A stretch of DNA of 64,000 nt from Lepisosteus oculatus (Eukaryota; Chordata; Actinopteri; Semionotiformes; Lepisosteidae), in assembly GCF_040954835.1 (NCBI RefSeq), contig NC_090698.1:37067501-37131500 (forward strand), given 5' to 3'. The notes below the pieces were generated by a model. It did not search any database and had not been told where the DNA came from. It saw nothing but the letters and a program-made list of their open reading frames with translations. The number at the start of each line of letters is the position of its first letter. Within the stretch, counting starts at the first letter, position 1. The position numbers and the translations under genes were made by a program. Shown piece after piece: positions 55,301 through 64,000 of this stretch.

Positions 55301-57479
55301 GCAGTGTAAATTAGCGAAGAACAGTGAGAGGAAGGTTCCTCAAGTGAAACAGTGGGGTTATGTAAATAGGGTCATGTATACAGGTAGCCAGCCTGCCTGC
55401 TAAAATCATACGAGGAAGCCTATGTGGGTTTGTGTGCTCACAGGCACATCCACATTGTTCTTGTTGGTGGTGCACTTGCTTTCCCATTTCTTTCCTCTTC
55501 TGCCCTCCATTGGAAATAACAAGAAAAGTCCTCAAATTATGAAAGGTATCAGCAATACACACTGAAGATCACTTCTGGGTGATTTTTCTGGAATTTTCAC
55601 TCAAGGTATTCCAAATCTCTTATGATCAACAAGGCCTTGTGTAGAGACATTTTCATTACAAGAGCATCTTTCCACTTCCCAAAAAAGCCTGTAGGGCCCT
55701 AACATACAGCTTCACAATACTGCACACTCATTCATTTTGTAGTAGTAAATGCAATCCACTAACTTATGCCATTTATTATACAAAAAAGCTCGTTTATTTT
55801 TAAATTCAGAATTTCAGAAATTGGGAATGTTTGAAAGTTGGTACAATGTATTCTTATAATAGATTCTGCTTTACAATTATTGTTTTATGTAATAGAATTA
55901 CATCATTTAAAATAAATCAAAACAATAATATTTCAGAAAAATATATTTCCTTTTATGCTTTTTGAAAAATATTCTATTTAATTGAAAATTTTATTACTTT
56001 GATAATACAAAACAGGCACCTTGTAATAAACACATTTTGCATTTGAAAGTGCCTTAATTGTATCTATGAAATTAAGTTTTGACAGCTTATTCCTTCCTTT
56101 AGAGTATGAATATTTACATTTTACTAAGTATTTCAATTCTTGCTGCTTGAGAATACGGTCTGCTTTAAATTATGATTTTACTTTGTAGTTCATGTCTAAA
56201 TATATTTTTATGATTTTGCAAAGAGGGTCAAAAGTGTTAGAATAACAAATAAAACTCTTTCTCAAGCATCAATTTTTGAAGTTTGAAATAATCAGTGTTC
56301 ATATATAGAACTTCTATGCTGAAGGATGACAAGTGTATAGAGGAAAAGATTGTATTTGACAATGTTCAATTAATAATTTTCAATATCTTTAGAATAAAAA
56401 TTCTGTATGACAATGGAAGAATTACAATGGAAGAAAAACATCACTGTTCTTTGTTAAATGTTTTGATTTTCAATTATTATACATAAAAGTGAAATTACAT
56501 GAATACAGTACAGTATGTGGAGGTAGTTATTGAAGAGATCAATATTTTAATATCTCCGGCTTTTTCAGAAAAAAGTTAGGCTATTACACACAAAAATTAT
56601 TACACACAAAATTTAACATGTAAATTTAAATAACACGCATCGGCATGTCCTGACAATATGTGGAATGCCGTGCACCATGTCAACATTCATCAGAACAGTT
56701 ATAGATTTAAAAAATGCCATGTTTCCCTTGTCCTAATCTTAATCTCTATTGTAATTATGAAGAGAAGTATTATATGATTTTCTTCTTAATCTCCAAGATA
56801 AAATGAATGTAATTCTGGAGCTACTATGTTTCAATGCAGCTGTCCTGGCTGGTTTAAGTGAACCCTTAATGATGAAACACACAGTATAATTTAAAGCTAC
56901 TGTAGATGATAACATGAATTGTACCATATCCATTGCAGTATATGTCATCCTAGTAGTATGGCATGTAAAACACTAGAGTTTTGAAGAATGCAATCCACCA
57001 ATAATATATATACTGTACAGCCAAATATATATATATATTTTAATATTTCCTACTTTTGTAAATAGTTCAAATAACAAACAAAGTTACATTTGAATGAGCA
57101 TTGTATAGAGAATTTTACAATTGCTCTAATAACCAATTTATTATAAATTAAATTTAATTTATAACAAATATACATAATAATACATGTAAGAATAGTTTTA
57201 ATAATAATGCTCATTAGATACAATGTAATATTTTTTCTGAAATTCTCAGTAAAAGTATCCATAGTTTTTTGTTCTTCGTAAATACATTTAAATTAATAAA
57301 TACAACCTATACAGCACTTGAGTACTGTGCATTCAATGTTACTATGTAAATGTCTGTTTTGCTATCTGTATTTCTACTGTATATCAAAAACCTATGGACT
57401 TTGTAAAGGTAATGTATTTATTTTGAAAAACATCTGTTTATTCTAAGATTTCCTTTAGTTAAAATTGTCTTTACTTGTG
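55301..57479. other. Intergenic DNA, nothing recognised
   Basis: AT-rich with (TA)n runs near 57025-57040. 55311-55562 is of higher complexity but has no recognisable protein. Confidence 0.4.
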
Positions 57480-57720
57480 TGTTGTTTCTGATTCTGCAGA
57501 TAAAGATTGACGAGACCAGCGGGTGCTTTTATAACACTGGTATTAACATTGCCATTTGCTGTGAGACAATGAGTGGGGTACCCATTCTGTCCTGACTGCC
57601 TTTCCTTGTTACTCTGGGCTGCAGTTATTGTAGAAGCAGATGGCTACTGATTGGGTGAGCTTTGTGGTTTTAATTCTGAATACTGTATGGAAAAGGTCCT
57701 TATCATGCTTGGTTGGGTAA
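57480..57720. promoter_or_regulatory. Candidate conserved non-coding block 3
   Basis: A repeat-free, high-complexity block (TTGACGAGACCAGCGGGTGC, GGTACCCATTCTGTCCTGAC, GGGCTGCAGTTATTGTAGAA) between long AT-rich stretches. The ATTGT-type SOX-like core is suggestive only. Confidence 0.3.
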
Positions 57721-59379
57721 GAGTGGAGCAGGATGAGATTTATGTTTAAAAGCACATAAATCTTTTTATGTATCAGGTCCAGTATAGGGAAAATCAACTT
57801 GATGAAAAACAATCATTAGAAAAACTGTCCCCCCCTTTTTTGTGGTGTTCTTTAGCATTTAAAATGTACAGTACACCATTGTCAAATAAGAACCAACACA
57901 TTAACCTGCTTGTATCTTTGTCAAATTAATATTTATTCATACTAAGATTATTTAATTTTTAAATTTAACCAAAAGTATATTTATTTTTTATATTTTCTTG
58001 TAACTGTAGCAAAACAGTGTCATCTTTCCTACTGCAATTGTGCTTGCAGCTACTGTATATGATTAAGCATATCAGTCCAATTTAGTTCCAGTTTAATACC
58101 CAGGTGAATCTTGAACTCATTATGTTATAATTTACCATACAGTTCACATAAATTAGAAGATAAAAAAATATTAATTGCCGAATAATAATACCTGGAGTTC
58201 TTAAGTACACAAAGATAGTTATAAAGAATATACATTACATATACGTATATCAATCCAGACATATACAGTATATTTACTACATAAGTTATTAAAAAGGTAT
58301 CAAATCAAGATAAAGAAATTGTTGCATGAGGAAGATTTATTTTCTAAGCTGTTTTCATCACCAATGAAAACTGCTTCACTGAGACAGACTTTTAAACAAT
58401 TTGGAATACAAACAACATTTCTGCACAATATTTCATAAACCAAGCAGACATACTGTGCTGTTGTTACATAGAATACATTAATGATAGAATGTAATATGTA
58501 ATGTATATTGTATACTATAATATTAAATAGTAATAATAATTACATTTGAGCTTGGAAATGTTTTGTGTGTTTGCGCATGAGTGGAAATTTCACAAAAAAT
58601 GAATTTCAGATTTAATATAACTTTGCTGAAGTTTAAGAATCAGTACTTGATTTTGTATTTAAGTTGAAAATAATTTTCATTTTAAAACTGAATACATTAG
58701 TCAATTGTCTACAAAATATTTTAGAAGGACAGTTGCTACAGTTGGGGTGCAAATGTAAGCAAACATTATTTTGAATTTAAAACTTCATTATTTATCAATA
58801 ATCATGCAGCTCAGCTAAAATAAATAACAGTAAATATTTTTTTATTTTTTTTGCTTTCTAGGGGATTTGAGACTGCTACAACTGAAAAAAATTATAATCA
58901 CCGTCTGTCACTCGATAATTTTGCTGATTTAAGATCTGTGTTACAGTTTTTGGCTAAAGGTTTAATGAACTACATCATGGATACCATAATATTTTATTAT
59001 ATCAATACTGATTCTGCAGGGTTTTCTGGTTCTGTAAACAAATAACCATAGGATAAAAATAATAAATGTTTAAGGTTTAGATATATTTTTAATTATTTAA
59101 ATTGACCATAAAGAGAAAGGAAAGTTGTACTTATTTGAATTACTAAATCAACACAATTACAACCAATGAAATCCTTAAATATGGTTTAATTTTTAAGTGT
59201 AGATTTGTATGTTTGTAATCTAATATTCAGGCATTTACACACTCCATTTAGCATTATATTTGTTTTTTACTGCCACAAATTGTAAAAAAATGAACATATA
59301 TACATGTTTTATAGCAGATTATTTTTTTATCTATAAACACAGCCATGTACTGCAAATAAAATACAAGTGACATAGTGGT
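57721..59379. other. Intergenic DNA, nothing recognised
   Basis: AT-rich. 58855-59045 is of somewhat higher complexity, but I cannot support a call. Confidence 0.4.
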
Positions 59380-59720
59380 GCACCTACTGAAATATTAAGA
59401 GTGTTACCATTCCTATGCAGTCAATGACAAGTAATTGAAAATTAATTTCACTATAGTCATAATTAAAAATTAAGAACTGTAAAAAAGTTGACAACAGTAT
59501 TAGTGAAGAACGTATTAATGCAGCCAAAATCCACTGAAGGAAAGTGGCATCTGGTTTTGGAGCTTTTGTATTCATTAAATACTACACTGAGCAGTATGGA
59601 TGGTCACTGGTGATTGGCAAAAGCTGACACAAAGAAAGGGGTAATGCCAAGCCTATAATGAATTCACAGCTACCCCGTTTTTATCATTTGACGAAAAAGT
59701 TTTGCATTTCTGATAAATCA
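59380..59720. promoter_or_regulatory. Candidate conserved non-coding block 4
   Basis: A homeodomain-rich block (ATTGAAAATTAATTTC, GTATTAATGCAGCC, CATTAAATACTACAC) followed by GGATGGTCACTGGTGATTGG. There are no repeats. Composition suggests a developmental enhancer. This is inference. Confidence 0.3.
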
Positions 59721-62700
59721 GTCATACAACAAAACATGTGCCTCTACTTTGAAACAGTTTCACAGGTGTTATGAAGTGCAGTCTCTTTTATACCAGTCAA
59801 ACAGTATATTAATTTATATAATGATTTAACTATCAGGTTTTGCAATTCACAAAAACCATAGAGGAAAATATTAAATTACTGATCATACTATTTATAGTAT
59901 ACCCTTTAAGATTTTTTTCTTTAAAATAACTTACCTTGTTAGTTGGGAATTGTTTTAATCTTCTTTTGTGTACTGTACATTGTTTCAAAGTTTACTATAA
60001 TTACAGCAATGAAATGCATTTCCATTGATAGATAGTCTGTACTGTAGGACACCAGTCATTTCCAGTTCCACTACATGAATTTTGTAGTGAAGGTCTCTCT
60101 TCTCACCTGTGTGCAGCCTGTTTAATAGGTATGCACATTGCAATATGTGCAAATACACGATGCTTTGACAGTTATGTCTTTCATCTTTTTTGTGTTAAAG
60201 TTAGTTTTAGTTAGTTTTATGTAAAAGGTATCCAAAACATGTACTTCCTTTTATATTGGCAATATTGGGAAATGTGCCTAATGCTGTAGTATTTAATACA
60301 GTATATACAGTTTATGTAATTTGAGGGTCAAAAAGATGTATGACATATGCATCTACTGTATGAGATAAGATACTGTAGATGCAAAGTTTAATTTATAATA
60401 GGCTTACTGATGACAAAAGGGAAAATCTTTTTGCTAATTTAACTAAATATGGATTTTTCCTGTAATTTTTAGATATAATCATTTTCCTTATTATTTAAAA
60501 GATTTGTCATATGTGTGTGCTTATAGTATTTTGCTACCTCACTACATTTAAAAGGCACTTTCGTTCTTCCATTTTAGTAATGTACACATAAACAAACATA
60601 CATCTAGCTACCTAAAATATTTAAAAAACATTACACCCCATGTATATACCAATATACAAAATATTTGCAACTCACTTTTAACAGTCTTTCGTGTAGGGAA
60701 ATATGATAAACATGATATATATAAGCCTTGACAAGTTTCTTTTATAAAAAATAATTCACTCACCAGATTATGTTTATTTCAGTACAGGATGTTCTCTGCA
60801 TTCCAAAGGGTTTATAAACTCCCTACCCAGAGAAAGAAAGAAGTCAATACTTTACAAAAGTAGTTGGTAGTCCAGCTTTTGTGTTTATCATAGAAAGCAC
60901 AGGACTAGTGACAAAACCAAAGAAAAATATTATTTCATGTTATCTTTGTGAAGTATGATTAATTTCAGTTTCGTTTGAGCTACTTATTACAAGCTTCTTT
61001 ACATTTATCAAGGAAAAACAACGTGTGACGCGGATCAATAGACTAACCTTTATATGGAAGTTTCATTTTAGGGCTATCTAATCTGTATAAAAAAGAAAGA
61101 TGGTGTTACTTTCTGACAGGATCATACACTGTATAATTACTTAAATCCAGAGATACTATCAAAACCGACTGCCCTTTCTCAAAAAAAGAAAATTTCACCT
61201 GCTACAGTACAGTATATATCCATAAAAAATAAGTATCCAAAAACATCTGTTGATGGTAAAAATCTTTTTCAAAAACATAAAAAGGTCAATCCACAGACTA
61301 ATATTTTTTTTAATTCAATATTGTATTTAGTATAGCAATGGTATTTAATTGGGATTTATGCAGTATGATAACTCCTTTGATCAAAAATACTATACAATTC
61401 AAGCTTCAATTATAATAATAAAATGTGTTAAAGTCTTAAGCAATTTTAAAATGGTATATACTGTACATTACATTTACTAATAACATAATTTAACATTAGA
61501 CAGAATTTGTTAATATGCTGGATTGACTATTGCTATTGCTGGTGGACACCAGAATCTTCTATGAGCTGTCTGCCATGCATGCTTCTTCGACAGTGCTTTA
61601 AAAACCAGTAATAATGTAACATAGTTCATGTCATGTAGACCGCTAAGTTTGAAGAATTTTAATTTAATATCAAATTCAAAACATCTAAATATATCTAAAA
61701 TATCTATTTTACAATTGATTAATGTTCTAGTCTTCGACCAGTAACACTGAAATAAAACTAAATATCTGCCTTATCAAAGAGGTGTAAGAAAAACATGTCT
61801 CCTGATCCTTTTCTCAAAATTAAATTGAGAACTTTACCCTTCGTGGTGTCCACAAATGTAGTTCATCACTACTGGGCCGCTCTTTTGCCATTACAGTTAG
61901 TTAAAAGGCCAAACTGATCAAAGGGCAAATAAGTCATTCTACATTGCAGTTTAATTACCATAAAGTAGAAGACACAAGATAAAGGTTGTTTCTTTGAAAC
62001 AGAATACAATTCCTATAAGGAGATATGAACGTGATTGTCTTTTTATAAGTAACATTATGTAAATTTATAATACTGCTTTTGAAGAAACTGCGAATATAGA
62101 AAAACGTCTGAGTAACTGCACAACTGCTGTGATAATATTTATTGTGTAAGCATACACATACATTACACTGAAGGGTGCAAAGGGTTCTGAATTGACTAAT
62201 GCCTCTGAAAACAAAATAATTTCAAGAAAAGCCAAGTGCACCTTTTTTGTATACAGTATATGTCTATTATAGTAATTGCGCATTTGACTTGGGTGGCATT
62301 TGCCTATAATGGATAAAATAGAGAGAAATGTTAAGAAGTAAAGAAATAATTGGCATGGTACGGTTTACAGCATTAGGTTTAAGGTTAAAATGTCGATAGA
62401 AAGGTTTTTGTCTTTTCCCATTACACCAGCAGTGCAAACTGAACAATATAGAGAACTTGACACTTCTGGCAACAACAATGATAACCTTAATTTAATTGAC
62501 CACGGATACGGCCATTGGCAATCATTTGCTGCTCCGTGTAATATACATATATAAAATAAATAACAGGAAACCGAGCTCACAAAAAGGTTTTTCATTCATT
62601 TTGAGGTATTAATTTGCAATTGTACACGAGTTGAGAACCAATGCTCTTGCAAATAGAAACGATTCGGAAAGGGTAATGTCAATGTTTTAAAACTAATATT

Positions 62701-62754
62701 TTGTATTTAATTATACCAAGAAAACTTGGATACTATTAAAAACTTGACACTTAC
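59721..62754. other. Intergenic DNA, nothing recognised
   Basis: Mostly AT-rich, with more complex patches near 61510-61640 and 61840-61930. I see no gene or repeat signature. Confidence 0.4.
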
Positions 62755-62865
62755 CTGTTCTCTTTTTCAAGTCGCTATCTTTCATATAGAGGAAAGAACT
62801 AGCTTGTGCATTGTCTAGATTCAAGTAATGAATAGATGTTGGTCGTTTTTTTTTATTTGCACGAA
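62755..62865 (-). CDS. Candidate 111-bp internal exon on the minus strand
   Basis: Its acceptor is TTTTTCTTTTATAG (AG at 62867-62866) and its donor AACAG|GTAAGTG (GT at 62754-62753); both are close to consensus. One frame is open: two bases, then 36 codons (including PTSIHYLNLDNAQASSF and LYMKDSDLKKRT), then one base. That makes it a symmetrical phase-1 exon. I recognise no family. It may instead be an exon of a long non-coding RNA divergent from the plus-strand promoter to its right, because an open frame of this length can arise by chance. No partner exons are identified. Confidence 0.35.
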
Positions 62866-63049
62866 CTATAAAAGAAAAACAATCAGTTATCTTTTCAAGG
62901 TAGAGATGTATTTTATCAAATAAAACTTGGCTACTGAAGAGTTAAAGGGAGGAGACGGTAAGAGACACGCCTCATTGGGCAGATTATGTGCAGCAAACAA
63001 AAAGTGTGTGTCTGTGTGCCAGTCACTCATTGCATCGGGTCCATCTGTA
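62866..63049 (+). promoter_or_regulatory. Promoter-like region, possibly bidirectional
   Basis: Higher GC than the desert to its left. It has an inverted CCAAT box (ATTGG at 62974-62978) and GGGAGGAGACGG just upstream. It lies between the minus-strand candidate exon and a plus-strand candidate first exon. The transcription start is not determined. Confidence 0.35.
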
Positions 63050-63210
63050 TAACTATACTCACAAAATACGGGGCGCTCATCAGCAGTGTCACTTTTCTTC
63101 TGATAGGGCTATGTACTGACTAAACGGAACACGATAAAGTGTTTTTTTTTCTGCCACGTTGTATTCAACATTTTTTACCTTTGTGGATTATTATTGTTCT
63201 TAACAAAAAG
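63050..63210 (+). other. Candidate non-coding first exon of a plus-strand gene (perhaps PRDM8)
   Basis: The stretch ends ACAAAAAG directly before GTGAGTATG (GT at 63211-63212), a near-perfect splice donor. There is no convincing ATG-led frame, so it would be a 5' UTR exon. Its start is a guess. Vertebrate gene order places PRDM8 on the plus strand next to, and head-to-head with, minus-strand ANTXR2, which makes PRDM8 the leading candidate. No coding evidence exists in the window. Confidence 0.35.
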
Positions 63211-64000
63211 GTGAGTATGTATGTTATGTTATGTTATTTTTAAAGAGACAAATAAAAGTAAAGCGAAAACGATTTGCTGTAAAACTAAAATTGTACAATC
63301 TAAAAGACAAGGTATAGAACCCCTTTTAAAATGAAAGAAAACGCGCATCTTTAAAAGGTATCCGGGGCTCATGCTGAAATGTGCATAAATACAATATACT
63401 AGTATTACTAATAATAATTCAATTAGCTGGGTAGTTAATGAATGGGAGCCTATTTTTAGAGGTATGTGTGCATTCCGAGTTCTATTACCATACTTAGTTG
63501 AAATGCATATTCATTGGACCTTTTGTGTGGTTTTCCCAAGTGAGACTCCGACCTTTGTACAATAAGAGGGGCTCTACGGGGGGGACGTTACTTTTTTAAG
63601 TTACAAGTTTAACGTTTTCATTTCTTTGGAGAAGGCGGTTAATATGTTTAGCCGTTACTGAATACAATAATACTTTAGTGTTATGCTGTTTTACTTCTCG
63701 AGTTACCGCCCTTGTTTTATCTTTTTTATTCCTTTGGAATTTGAATATTGCAATATACAGCAGTGGTCTGTCAGAATAACCATTTGGGTGACAGGTTTGG
63801 TGAGCTCTTTTGAAAATTGCAGTACAGATGTTACAAGCATAACGACGTAAACGATCGTGGAGGGTTGTACATTTTAAATATTAAAGATGAACGAGAAAAA
63901 ATCTGGTTGGCAATCATTTATTGAATAAGTAAAAAAGAGCAATGTTATTGTGTCAGTGCCTAACAGACCCCACAGTATAGTTTTTGAGTAGGCCAAATTT
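63211..64000 (+). other. Probable intron 1 of the right-hand gene
   Basis: This follows the donor at 63211. A short (ATGTT)n run lies at about 63219-63237. Relatively G-rich patches (63560-63590) are seen, but no exon. Confidence 0.35.

Noticed and set aside
63050..64000. Annotating PRDM8 by name
   Set aside because: Only gene order and a splice donor support it; no coding sequence of PRDM8 is in the window.
1..64000. CRISPR arrays, operons, prokaryotic promoters, riboswitches
   Set aside because: No such pattern was seen, and spliced exons plus vertebrate retroelements mark this as animal nuclear DNA.

Overview
The window looks like nuclear DNA from a ray-finned fish. It is AT-rich and full of introns. 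It carries fish-typical repeats: several Tc1/mariner families, hAT elements, L2/CR1-like LINEs, sushi-like Ty3/gypsy elements, and SINEs with 5S-rRNA-type or tRNA-type heads. The species cannot be fixed from the sequence alone.

Left (1-9,000): two coding exons of one minus-strand gene are recognisable. Exon 1 (8818-8670) encodes a start Met, a signal peptide and the beginning of a von Willebrand A domain. Exon 2 (328-257) completes the metal-binding DRSGS motif across the splice junction. The product is an anthrax-toxin-receptor-type collagen receptor, best matched to ANTXR2 (CMG2). Its 8.3-kb intron 1 is packed with repeats, including a hAT element with an 8-bp target duplication that itself hosts a LINE.

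Middle (9,000-52,000): an intergenic repeat field. Main items are two oppositely oriented ~1.4-kb LTRs (one a solo LTR inside a LINE); an L2 LINE split by a 1,054-bp element; decayed sushi-type gypsy copies; a 6,339-bp foldback element (30600-36938) with ~1.7-kb inverted arms and unrecognised ORFs in its centre; and one nearly pristine, probably recent Tc1 transposon (43480-45109) with an intact DD34E transposase. The 1,054-bp and 6,339-bp elements share ends and internal sequence and both sit in duplicated TA. They form one family that I cannot assign, and they are the best candidate for something undescribed.

Right (52,000-64,000): almost repeat-free AT-rich sequence with several blocks that read like conserved non-coding elements. 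It ends in a promoter-like region with a candidate plus-strand first exon (donor at 63210/63211) and a candidate minus-strand 111-bp exon (62865-62755). Vertebrates commonly have ANTXR2 (minus) head-to-head with PRDM8 (plus), so the right-hand promoter may belong to PRDM8. That is inference from gene order only; no PRDM8 coding sequence is visible.
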